Below are positions 41,856 through 49,250 of a DNA stretch of 64,000 bases, one piece after another (position 1 is the first letter of the stretch; every line of letters begins with the position of its first letter). The notes beneath the pieces were generated by a model that ran no database searches, was not told where the DNA came from, and saw only the letters and a list, made by a program, of their open reading frames with translations. Made by a program: the position numbers and the translations under genes. The stretch covers positions 1 through 64,000 of the forward strand of contig LBST01000003.1 in assembly GCA_000991135.1 (NCBI GenBank), read 5' to 3'. The stretch comes from Candidatus Roizmanbacteria bacterium GW2011_GWC1_37_12 (lineage in GTDB: Bacteria; Patescibacteriota; Microgenomatia; UBA1406; GWC2-37-13).

Positions 41856-42083
41856 TTATAGCAGAAATTTAGAGAGGAGGATAGCGATAAATAGAAGAAC
41901 GGCCGGGATAATTATTCTTTGATAAGGAAAGAAAACTTTTCCGTGATTTAAAGACCTTAAGAATTTGTCTAAAATTATTGAAAAAATAAAAGTCACAACT
42001 CCGATCGCCAAAAGATCATTCACTCCAAGTTTTTTAGCTATCAACAACCCTCCGCCAATCGTCAATATGCACGCCGGACACAT
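41856..42083 (-). CDS. small membrane protein with CPAC motif
   Basis: From ATG 42083, 75 residues with two or three membrane helices (ILTIGGGLLIAKKL, LLAIGVVTFIFSIILDKFL, IIIPAVLLFIAILLSKFLL). It begins MCPACIL, so a redox- or metal-active CxxC sits at the very N terminus, at the membrane face. Related small CPAC membrane proteins occur in CPR genomes without a known role. The start is 14 bases after the aldehyde dehydrogenase stop. Confidence 0.6.
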   Translation of the reverse strand: MCPACILTIGGGLLIAKKLGVNDLLAIGVVTFIFSIILDKFLRSLNHGKVFFPYQRIIIPAVLLFIAILLSKFLL

Positions 42084-42097
42084 AGTTTTTATTAAAT

Positions 42098-43459
42098 TTA
42101 ACCTAGGGCAATATTTTTTATCTGGCAAAACTCTTGTAAACCCCATTTACCGTGTTCTCTGCCAATTCCAGAATCTTTGTAGCCTCCGAAAGGATTACAA
42201 GGCAACCAATGGTTGCCTTTGTTTATATTAATTGTTCCTGCTTCTATAGCAAAACCAACTCTTAATGCTCTTTCTTGATTCTTTGAATAAACCTCTGCTC
42301 CGAGCCCATAATTAGAATCATTGGCTAGTCTTATCGCTTCTTCTTCTGTTTTGAAACTAACAACAGCTAGAACCGGACCAAAAACTTCTTCTTTCCAAAC
42401 TCTCATATCTTTCGTTATGTTTGTCAATATTGTTGGTAGATAGTAAGCGCCTTTTAAACCTCCTGGTCTTTTTCCACCGGTAATTATTTTGGCTCCTTTT
42501 TTAATCGCATCCTCTACTTGCGACTCTAATAACTCTAGCTGCCTTTTGGCTACTAAACTTCCTATATCGGTTTTTTTGTCTTCTGGGTCGCCGACTTTTC
42601 TAGATTCAATAACTTCTTTCAAAGTATCTATTGTTTTCTTAAATATTGCTTCATGAATAATCAATCTTTTAACTGCATCACAAACCTGGCCGCAGTTTAA
42701 AAATCTTTTATAATAAAGCTTGTCTTTAATTTCGTCAATAGAAACATCACTAAAAATAACTGCCGGATTAGAACCACCAAGTTCTAATATTGCCTTAATA
42801 AATTTTTTGCCGGCAATTTCATATAATTTTTTTCCGACTTTCGAACTCCCGGTAAACCAAATCAAATCTATATCCTGATTAACCAATTGTTCTCCAACTT
42901 GACTATCTCCATAAACCTCGGAAAAAACTCCTAGAGGTAGTTTTAATTCGTCCATTATTTTTTCTAATAATTTCCCAGTCAATGGGCATTCTTCAGAATG
43001 TTTGAAAACAACAGTGTTACCGGCAATCAGATTGGGAATGACTCCCCAAAGAAAATTACCAAAAGGAAAATTCCAAGGGACGATTGAAGCGACTGTACCA
43101 ATCGGTTCATAAATAACTTTATGAACAACATTGCCTTCTTTATGAGTAATTTCATCGTTCAAATATTTTTCACCGTTTTCTAAATACCATTTCAAATAAA
43201 TCAGATCCCAATTAATATCTTCGACTGCTTCTTTTATTGGTTTTCCAATCTCCTTCGTTATTAATAAAGCAATTTCTTTCTTATTCTTGTCAATTAGGTT
43301 ATAAAGAGGTGTAAGTCTTTTGATTCTTTCTTTGATTCTAATATTCTTCCAGGCCTCTTTCGCCTGATTAGCTAATCTTACTTTTTCTTTTATTTCTGAT
43401 AACAAAGATATATTTACTTCTCCTAATTTCTCGTAATTCTTAGCAGGATTAGTTGACAT
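42098..43459 (-). CDS. NAD(P)-dependent aldehyde dehydrogenase
   Basis: Succinate-semialdehyde-dehydrogenase-like enzyme of about 453 residues. It has the cofactor loop FTGSSKVGKKL, the general base in LELGGSNPAVI and the catalytic cysteine in LNCGQVCDAVKRL, and a normal C terminus (NPFGGYKDSGIGREHGKWGL). In this reduced setting it may detoxify aldehydes or feed fermentation. The substrate is not determinable. Confidence 0.9.
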   Translation of the reverse strand: MSTNPAKNYEKLGEVNISLLSEIKEKVRLANQAKEAWKNIRIKERIKRLTPLYNLIDKNKKEIALLITKEIGKPIKEAVEDINWDLIYLKWYLENGEKYLNDEITHKEGNVVHKVIYEPIGTVASIVPWNFPFGNFLWGVIPNLIAGNTVVFKHSEECPLTGKLLEKIMDELKLPLGVFSEVYGDSQVGEQLVNQDIDLIWFTGSSKVGKKLYEIAGKKFIKAILELGGSNPAVIFSDVSIDEIKDKLYYKRFLNCGQVCDAVKRLIIHEAIFKKTIDTLKEVIESRKVGDPEDKKTDIGSLVAKRQLELLESQVEDAIKKGAKIITGGKRPGGLKGAYYLPTILTNITKDMRVWKEEVFGPVLAVVSFKTEEEAIRLANDSNYGLGAEVYSKNQERALRVGFAIEAGTININKGNHWLPCNPFGGYKDSGIGREHGKWGLQEFCQIKNIALG

Positions 43460-43508
43460 TAAACGCATGAATTACATTATACAGAAAGATTTCTAATTGT
43501 AAAAACCT

Positions 43509-43535
43509 TCTTTAGTCACCCTAGGGGTGATCAAA
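43509..43535. repeat. palindrome TCACCC-TA-GGGGTGA between genes
   Basis: CTTTAGTCACCC and GGGGTGATCAAAG pair. Same family as 28388-28412. It lies in the 177-base gap upstream of the aldehyde dehydrogenase; nothing else is recognised there apart from AT-rich sequence. Confidence 0.65.
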
Positions 43536-43636
43536 GGGGTATATCGTATTTTTTATACTTTCATAACAATCTGAGCGTATATTTTTGTAGGTTATAGTCT
43601 ATAGACAAAAGATTCTTTTGAATTTATCATTTAAAA

Positions 43637-43828
43637 ATGACAATAATACCAATAAATATTTCCTTTCTAAAAATTACTTCTTCCTTTTTTAATAATATTG
43701 GCGCAACTCTTTTTTTAACACTTTTTGCTATTAAGGATCCATGGGTATTGTTTAAAACTTTGCTCTTTGTTATTATTAGTTTATCTTTCGCCTATATCTG
43801 CAAAAGTTTAATTAAACAATATGCCTGA
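43637..43828 (+). CDS. small membrane protein (63 aa)
   Basis: Two hydrophobic helices (FFNNIGATLFLTLFAIKDPW, LLFVIISLSFAYICKSL) separated by a short turn. Not recognised. It overlaps the following 39-residue ORF by 8 bases, so the two could form a small membrane complex. Confidence 0.45.
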   Translation: MTIIPINISFLKITSSFFNNIGATLFLTLFAIKDPWVLFKTLLFVIISLSFAYICKSLIKQYA

Positions 43829-43940
43829 TTTAACTGAATTCTTTAAAAAATTTGACGTCGGTTTCGGATTGGCCTTAACTGCTTTTTTCTTGATGCTGAT
43901 CTTTTTCTCAAAAGTCGATCGCCAGCTAAGAAAGAAATAA
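43821..43940 (+). CDS. small membrane protein (39 aa), absent from the ORF track
   Basis: MPDLTEFFKKFDVGFGLALT, then one helix (AFFLMLIFFSKVD) and a basic end (RQLRKK). Overlap with the upstream ORF suggests coupled translation. It ends 31 bases before tRNA-Leu. Function unknown. Confidence 0.45.
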   Translation: MPDLTEFFKKFDVGFGLALTAFFLMLIFFSKVDRQLRKK

Positions 43941-43954
43941 TTCTTCTAAAATGA

Positions 43955-43960
43955 TATAAT
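43955..43960 (+). promoter_or_regulatory. -10 box of tRNA-Leu
   Basis: TATAAT ends 11 bases before the mature tRNA 5' end, so the primary transcript would need little 5' trimming. Confidence 0.6.
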
Positions 43961-43971
43961 TTTCTCTACTA

Positions 43972-44055
43972 GTCGGGGTGGCGGAACTGGCAGACGCGCA
44001 AGCTTGAGGGGCTTGTGGCCGCAAGGCTGTGGAGGTTCAAGTCCTCTCCCCGACA
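43972..44055 (+). tRNA. tRNA-Leu (anticodon GAG)
   Basis: Acceptor stem GTCGGGG/CCCCGAC with discriminator A, type II variable arm (GGCCGCAAGGCT), D loop AACTGGCAGA and T loop TTCAAGT. The anticodon stem CAAGC/GCTTG holds the loop TTGAGGG, giving GAG (reads CUC/CUU). The CCA is not encoded; a T-run follows directly. Confidence 0.93.
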
Positions 44056-44088
44056 CTTTTTTTGGCCAGAAATTAACCTCCTCTTACT

Positions 44089-44100
44089 ACCTCGGAGGTT
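44089..44100. repeat. ACCTCGGAGGTT half-element
   Basis: A single arm of the paired AACCTCCGAGGTT element, between tRNA-Leu and the solute-binding gene. AACCTCC at 44075-44081 can also pair with its GGAGGTT. Confidence 0.6.
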
Positions 44101-44104
44101 TGAA

Positions 44105-45469
44105 CTATTTTCTCTTAATCGTATAAACGTAAGGATAATAAAGAAATATGGCTGGCGGATCGTCTTGAATTGCCTTCTGCAGGTCAAAATAATTTTTTTC
44201 TCTCTCCTCGATGTTGATTGTCGACCTGCCTTTTTCCAAAAGCAGATCAACCTTGACGTTTTTATAGCTACCTATGTTACCTACTTTTTGGGTCGAGTGC
44301 CAAAAATAATATTGATCAGGGTCGGCGGGAATTTTCAAAAACGCCAAAAATAAATCAAAATTATCCGGCCTGTCTAAAGAAACAACGTTAAGGTCGGCGG
44401 AAAGGCCGGCTTTTTCAATTTCAGAAACAAATTCATCGGCAACATCGTAGTAGTCAAAAAACGTCACAAAATTGAGCTTGGCTGACGAAGACGCTGGAGC
44501 TCCTTTTTCAATTATCTTTCCCGCCGTCTCTAAATCATAGACATAATCTTTTAGGTCAGGATTGTAGCCCCAAGAATTTGGCGGAATCGGACCCTTGGCT
44601 AACTCGCCAAACTCCGACAGCTTTTTCGTATTAATAAGCATTGACAGCGCTTCTCTTATATCTTTTTCTTCAAAAATCGGGTTATTAAAATTAAAAAAGA
44701 TCGTCAAAAGACGCGTATAATCTACTGATTTTGAAACCGTTGAGTTTTTCCAGTTTAAAAAAGTGTCGGCAACAGTTTTTTTGGTAAGCGTCATTTGGCT
44801 GATTTCTCCTTTTTTGTAGGCGTCGGTCAGCTGTGAATCGCTTCCATAAAATCTGTATCTTAAAGGAGTGATGTTTTTAGTATTAGGCGTTAGAGTGACT
44901 TCTTTTAAATAACCATACTCTGTTTTTATCTTACCGACTTTATAATACCCCGCAACGCCGATTAAAGGATAACGTAGAAGCGGCTTATTTAAATAGGTAG
45001 GAAAAATTTCGAGGGGCTTATTGAGAAAAAAATCGATCGTCCTTTCGTCGACTGGTTTTATTTTGATATCGGCAAATTGGTATTTGATGTCGGAGGCGGA
45101 AAACTTCTCTCCGTCACCCCAGAGTAAATTGTCTTTGAGATGAAATCGATATTCTTGACCTCCTTGTTTTACCTCCCAGGAATTAGCGATGACCGGAATT
45201 ATTTCCCCTTTTTCACTGACTGACACGAGGCCATTAGATATCCTAGCCGCTAATTCTTCTGGAGGATTATTTATATCGTATCTGCCGACGAGTCCAATTA
45301 CTTCTTCTTTAGTCAAAATAATTTTTATGTAGGGTGAAATCGAAAGAAAACCGATAATGGCAATAAAACTAACAAAAAAACTAATAGCAATTAAGCGTCC
45401 ATATTTCTTAAAGAATTCTAGAACCAACCAGTAATAGTAGCGAAAGGCTTTTTTTTGGAACACGATCAT
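44105..45469 (-). CDS. ABC-type oligopeptide solute-binding protein (family 5)
   Basis: 454 residues: N-terminal anchor helix (LIAISFFVSFIAIIGFLSIS), then a family 5 solute-binding domain (FHLKDNLLWGDGEKFSASDI, VKSVDYTR-like pocket strands, DIREALSMLINTKKL, AKGPIPPNSWGYNPDLKDYV). These proteins capture peptides or similar ligands. No permease or ATPase gene is adjacent. Overlaps secG by 4 bases. Confidence 0.85.
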   Translation of the reverse strand: MIVFQKKAFRYYYWLVLEFFKKYGRLIAISFFVSFIAIIGFLSISPYIKIILTKEEVIGLVGRYDINNPPEELAARISNGLVSVSEKGEIIPVIANSWEVKQGGQEYRFHLKDNLLWGDGEKFSASDIKYQFADIKIKPVDERTIDFFLNKPLEIFPTYLNKPLLRYPLIGVAGYYKVGKIKTEYGYLKEVTLTPNTKNITPLRYRFYGSDSQLTDAYKKGEISQMTLTKKTVADTFLNWKNSTVSKSVDYTRLLTIFFNFNNPIFEEKDIREALSMLINTKKLSEFGELAKGPIPPNSWGYNPDLKDYVYDLETAGKIIEKGAPASSSAKLNFVTFFDYYDVADEFVSEIEKAGLSADLNVVSLDRPDNFDLFLAFLKIPADPDQYYFWHSTQKVGNIGSYKNVKVDLLLEKGRSTINIEEREKNYFDLQKAIQDDPPAIFLYYPYVYTIKRK

Positions 45470-45684
45470 TTTGCAAAAAGATTAACAAGAGAGACGACAA
45501 AAAAAACGAAAATCGAAATTGTTGTTATCATCAATACTACTTTTTCTATCCCTCGTCTCGTCTGGAATCTTTCACCCCCTCCACCCCAAGCGCTGCCCAG
45601 CCCGGCTCCTCTTCCTTGAATCAAAATAAAGACTACAATCATTGCGCTCAAAATAATATTAAGAACTAAAAGAAAATTCTTCAT
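45466..45684 (-). CDS. secG: protein translocase subunit SecG
   Basis: 72 residues with two membrane helices (VLNIILSAMIVVFILIQGRG, VVLMITTISIFVFFVVSLVN) flanking the conserved loop GRGAGLGSAWGGGGERFQTR. Accessory subunit of SecYEG. It complements secD-secF, 23 kb away. Overlaps both neighbours by 4 bases. Confidence 0.92.
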   Translation of the reverse strand: MKNFLLVLNIILSAMIVVFILIQGRGAGLGSAWGGGGERFQTRRGIEKVVLMITTISIFVFFVVSLVNLFAK

Positions 45685-46049
45685 AAGATCTTTTCAAGAA
45701 AATTAATAATCGTCGATATCGAAAAGGCCGACAAAAAAATATTGGCCGATTGGCTAATCGTCTGCCCGGAAAAATCCCAAGATTTAATTTGAATCAAGGA
45801 AAATTTATTTAAGAAAAAATAAAGGACCAGTGAATAAAAAATAACCGAAACCAAACCCAAGGTAATAATATTTAGAGGTAAAAGAATCAGTTTGGATACA
45901 GGTATGATCAAATAATAAATCGCCGCTATGACAAGAGATGCTTTTAGATAGACGATCCAATCGTTCTCTATGACAAATCCTTTATTCCAATAGGACGTCA
46001 GATAAATAGCCGCGGCCGAAAAAATAATCTTCCGGAAAATCTTTTTCAT
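45681..46049 (-). CDS. phage-holin-family (Hol4_1-like) membrane protein
   Basis: 122 residues with about four membrane helices (SLVIAAIYYLIIPVSKLILL, PLNIITLGLVSVIFYSLVLY). The LPLNIITLGL motif matches the PF04020-type family, which is named after holins but is mostly chromosomal with an unknown role. Lies between secG and uvrC in one operon. Confidence 0.75.
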   Translation of the reverse strand: MKKIFRKIIFSAAAIYLTSYWNKGFVIENDWIVYLKASLVIAAIYYLIIPVSKLILLPLNIITLGLVSVIFYSLVLYFFLNKFSLIQIKSWDFSGQTISQSANIFLSAFSISTIINFLEKIL

Positions 46050-46060
46050 AGGGTAAACTA

Positions 46061-47377
46061 TTATACCAAAAATTCCCTTTTCCGAAGATACAGGTGGTAT
46101 TTTTTGGCGAAACGATGCGACTCGTCCCTGATGAGTCTTATAATATTAAAGGCTTTATTTGTTTGGGGAAATCTGATCGTCGAATAACCATCGGTTCCAA
46201 TTACCAGTCTGTCAGGATTTTTAGCGATCCCCAAAACAGGGATTTTTTGATTGATTTCTTTTAGCGTTTCCATGACAACCCTTACTTGTGGTCGACCACC
46301 GTCAACGATGATCAAATTAGGAAGCTGCCAGGCGTTTTTAAAACGGCGCCGAATAACTTCTTTTAATCGATCGAAGTCGGATTTTAACCCTTGATCCTTG
46401 ATCCGAAAACGTCGATATTCGTCTTTGTCGATAACTCCTTTTGTTAAAACGACCATTGAACCGACCTGATTTGACTTTTGCAAATTGCTGATGTCATATG
46501 CTTCAATTCTATCTAATCTCTCCAGCGTTGGGAAATATTTTTTTATTTCTTTTAAGAAAATCGCCAGATGATTTTCCTTCTGTAGAGACAATTCATGAAT
46601 TGTCTCTACGTTTGATGTCGGATGGTTAATCAGTCTTTCTAACCTAAAAATTTTATTCCTGATAAAAATTGCTTCTTCATATTTTTTTTCTTTTGTCAAA
46701 GACTTTAGCTGTTTATAGAGATTGTTTAGAATGTCTGTCACTCCTCCATGTAAGACCTTAACCACGCGCCTTATATTATTGCGGTATATTCTTTTTAGGA
46801 CAGGTCGCGACCTGTCCCTACAATTGTTGATAAAATTTGGGCAAGGTTGACAAAGGCCAATCTTTGAATAAAAACAGGAAGATCTAGAAAGATTTTTTTC
46901 TGTGCAAAAAGGGACAATGTGTCTAATGTCGTCCAGCAAAGATTCAGCGACTTTGGTTGAAGAAAAAGGTCCAAAATATAGGGATTGACCATCATTTTCC
47001 TTGCCCGACGAAGCCTTGGCGAAGTCGGGTTTGCGAGATAATAATACCTTTGGATAATCCTCTCTCGTCGTTATTTTAATATAAAGATAGCTCTTGCCGT
47101 CTTTCCAGACGACATTATACTTCGGGTGAAATTTTTTAATCAGCTGCGATTCAAGAATCAATGCCTTAAATTCGTTTTCAACGACAACGGCCTCGATCCG
47201 ATCTGAACTCTCAACAATTAAAGATTCTTTTCTGTCAAGCTTCGCATTTTCCAAATGAGATCTCACTCTGGCCTTGATATTGACTGACTTGCCGATATAG
47301 AGAACTTTGCTGTCTTTCTTAAAAAAGTAGACGCCTATATTCGAAGGAAGATTATCAATCTCATTTTTTTCTATCAT
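46061..47377 (-). CDS. uvrC: excinuclease subunit UvrC, compact form
   Basis: Makes both incisions in nucleotide excision repair. GIY-YIG nuclease (GVYFFKKDSKVLYIGKSVNI), UVR motif (LTKEKKYEEAIFIRNKIFRL, about residue 245) and the RNase H-like nuclease (EAYDISNLQKSNQVGSMVVL, IVDGG, DESHRFA), so catalytic residues are present. At 438 residues it lacks the C-terminal helix-hairpin-helix pair and much of the central region of a roughly 600-residue UvrC. Three palindromes are read in frame (DFAKASSGK, CRDRSRPVL, NVETIHELSL). Confidence 0.93.
   Translation of the reverse strand: MIEKNEIDNLPSNIGVYFFKKDSKVLYIGKSVNIKARVRSHLENAKLDRKESLIVESSDRIEAVVVENEFKALILESQLIKKFHPKYNVVWKDGKSYLYIKITTREDYPKVLLSRKPDFAKASSGKENDGQSLYFGPFSSTKVAESLLDDIRHIVPFCTEKNLSRSSCFYSKIGLCQPCPNFINNCRDRSRPVLKRIYRNNIRRVVKVLHGGVTDILNNLYKQLKSLTKEKKYEEAIFIRNKIFRLERLINHPTSNVETIHELSLQKENHLAIFLKEIKKYFPTLERLDRIEAYDISNLQKSNQVGSMVVLTKGVIDKDEYRRFRIKDQGLKSDFDRLKEVIRRRFKNAWQLPNLIIVDGGRPQVRVVMETLKEINQKIPVLGIAKNPDRLVIGTDGYSTIRFPQTNKAFNIIRLIRDESHRFAKKYHLYLRKREFLV
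46582..46609 (-). repeat. 28-bp palindrome inside uvrC (GTAGAGACA type)
   Basis: GTAGAGACAATTCA is followed directly by its reverse complement. Read in frame as NVETIHELSL between the UVR motif and the RNase H domain. It shares its GTAGRGACA ends with the palindrome at 46798. Confidence 0.8.
46798..46817 (-). repeat. 20-bp palindrome inside uvrC (GGACAGGTCG type)
   Basis: GGACAGGTCGCGACCTGTCC is a perfect palindrome, flanked by CTACA on one side. Read in frame as CRDRSRPVL in a region where E. coli UvrC has an unrelated linker. Confidence 0.8.
47004..47029 (-). repeat. GCCAAGGC-core palindrome inside uvrC
   Basis: Outer stem CCCGAC/GTCGGG around the core TTC-GCC-AA-GGC-TTC. In frame: PDFAKASSGK, just before SLYFGPF. 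Same core as in dnaK and at 58697. Confidence 0.85.
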
Positions 47378-49227
47378 CTTTTCTTTTTTTTCAAAATTAG
47401 TTTTCCAAGAGAAAAAATGGCAAAAATAACTACCAACGACGATGCACCTATTGCGACTACAAAATAAGTAAAAGGAATGACTTCCGTGGTCTCCTCTAAT
47501 AATTTGTTGTTGAGGACAAAGATCTTGATCTTTCCTTGATTTTTTTTGTTTTTACTTGACGACGAATATTTAAAATTAATTTCTTTTTCTTCATATGGCG
47601 CCAACGAAGCCACGATGGTCTTTTGTCGGTCAATTTTTATATTTTCTCCTTTTATTTCAACCGGAATCCCCAAAAGATAAACATTGCTCTTATTTTTAAT
47701 AGAAAATTTTCCCTGGTAGTCTTTGTTGTCAGAAATCCTAGATGATAAATTGAAATTTTCAATGCCAACGGATTTTTTTTCTATAGGAGTTTCTGTCGTC
47801 GCTTTAATAGAAATGTCTTTAGAATCGCCTGTTTTATACATACCTGCCGGTAACGGATAGTCAGATTTTCTTCCGTGAATGGCAAGGACAATGTGGTTTA
47901 AATCAAACGAGGTAAAATAATCGATCCCTGATGTATTTTCCCAGGTCGGATCAATCGGCACCCAAATATTTTTTTCTATATCATAAAATTCTGGCCAAGC
48001 ATGAAGGACATCGGAAACCAAAGACAGCGGCTGTAATTGAGGATCGTAAGAAAAACCATAACCTTCAATCTCGCGGGCCATGATTCCTTTTTCTCTTGAA
48101 ATACCGACAAAAAGATCGGTAAACTCCATGCAGACGGCTTGATCAGGTTTTGATAAAACCGCTTCTGCTCCAAGCCTGGCGTTATCCGAATCAATTTTAT
48201 CGTAGTTATATTTTAATTTTCCAACGGTAAAATCATAGATCTCCTTGGCACTATTAAGCCCATTAATTTTTTCCAGGCTGTTGATCGTCCAATACTTTTG
48301 TTGACTCAATAAATAATTTTTTTGAGAAGAAATCTTATTTTCTACAACACCCAACATCTCTTCTCTTGGTCGTGAAGAAACTTGAATCAGTCCTTTGAAT
48401 ACGACTGTTTTTGATTCGAGGGATTTTAATAAATATTTACCAAGATAGTTGCCGTCTTCGTCTTGATATACATTTACCGGCTCCGGGCTGATCGATTCGA
48501 TGAATATTCTTTGATAAAGGCTATCTGGAGGAAAAGCCACTTCGGTGATTACAGGAAAAATTTCGTTATTTTTTAAATGAAAGTTCAAAATCGCTTTATA
48601 AATCTGGTTTTCACCGAAAACGGCATAAATAGTTTTTGTCTGTGGGTTATCCCAGACAATCTGATTTCCACTAACTAAATCGGGTTTTGGTTTAGAAATC
48701 GAGATTTTTTTGTCTGTCCCCGTTGGAAGCGTCACAACAACTTTGTAATTGTCTTCTTTATTTTCAATCACCGGTATCGCCACCTCCCAGACATTGCCGT
48801 TGACTTTAAAAAGATTGATTTGGTCAAAACTGAGGTAAAAATTGTTCACCGAATCTCGACCGATATTGGGATTAGAAAATTCCATTTCGACTTTAGTATT
48901 ATCTGCATCAGCAATAACCTTTGGTGAAATTTCGCCGTGGTCATCGGAGACTTTGAGATTACTTATGGCGAACGATTTGGGAAAACTTATGGCAAATTTA
49001 TTGACGTAGACATCTCCTCTTAAGTTGGTAATTCTTATGTTAAACCCGACATTCGAACTTAAATTTTCTCTAAATTTGGAAAGGTTGTATTCGACTTGAT
49101 AGTCAGTTTTGAAATCAGCAGCACCGACTTCAGAAGGAGTCAAAAGTAAAAAGGCAAAAGTCAAAAATACAAGTAAAAAGTTAAAAGTTTTAAAAAAAAA
49201 TTTTAATTTTGACTTTAACTTTTGCAT
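47374..49227 (-). CDS. secreted transglutaminase-like protein with C-terminal membrane anchor
   Basis: 617 residues. Signal peptide (LLVFLTFAFLLLTPSEVGA), a large beta-rich outside region, a transglutaminase-like core with the Cys-His-Asp triad (QAVCMEFTDL at about 372, LHAWPEFYD, PIDPTW) and a C-terminal membrane helix (FVVAIGASSLVVIFAIFSLG) with a basic tail. It may cross-link or hydrolyse surface proteins. The start codon and signal peptide are encoded by the family B hairpin. Overlaps uvrC by 4 bases. Confidence 0.8.
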   Translation of the reverse strand: MQKLKSKLKFFFKTFNFLLVFLTFAFLLLTPSEVGAADFKTDYQVEYNLSKFRENLSSNVGFNIRITNLRGDVYVNKFAISFPKSFAISNLKVSDDHGEISPKVIADADNTKVEMEFSNPNIGRDSVNNFYLSFDQINLFKVNGNVWEVAIPVIENKEDNYKVVVTLPTGTDKKISISKPKPDLVSGNQIVWDNPQTKTIYAVFGENQIYKAILNFHLKNNEIFPVITEVAFPPDSLYQRIFIESISPEPVNVYQDEDGNYLGKYLLKSLESKTVVFKGLIQVSSRPREEMLGVVENKISSQKNYLLSQQKYWTINSLEKINGLNSAKEIYDFTVGKLKYNYDKIDSDNARLGAEAVLSKPDQAVCMEFTDLFVGISREKGIMAREIEGYGFSYDPQLQPLSLVSDVLHAWPEFYDIEKNIWVPIDPTWENTSGIDYFTSFDLNHIVLAIHGRKSDYPLPAGMYKTGDSKDISIKATTETPIEKKSVGIENFNLSSRISDNKDYQGKFSIKNKSNVYLLGIPVEIKGENIKIDRQKTIVASLAPYEEKEINFKYSSSSKNKKNQGKIKIFVLNNKLLEETTEVIPFTYFVVAIGASSLVVIFAIFSLGKLILKKKKR

Positions 49228-49250
49228 TTTGACTTCTAACTTTTAACTTT
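49140..49250. repeat. AT-rich inverted-repeat hairpin, family B copy 3 (uvrA-transglutaminase gene)
   Basis: Left words GCAAAAGTCAAAAATACAAG and right words TTTTGACTTTAACTTTTGCA pair. On the minus strand the element contains the end of uvrA (RKVKS), the whole intergenic gap, and the start codon and most of the signal peptide of the next protein. Confidence 0.8.
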
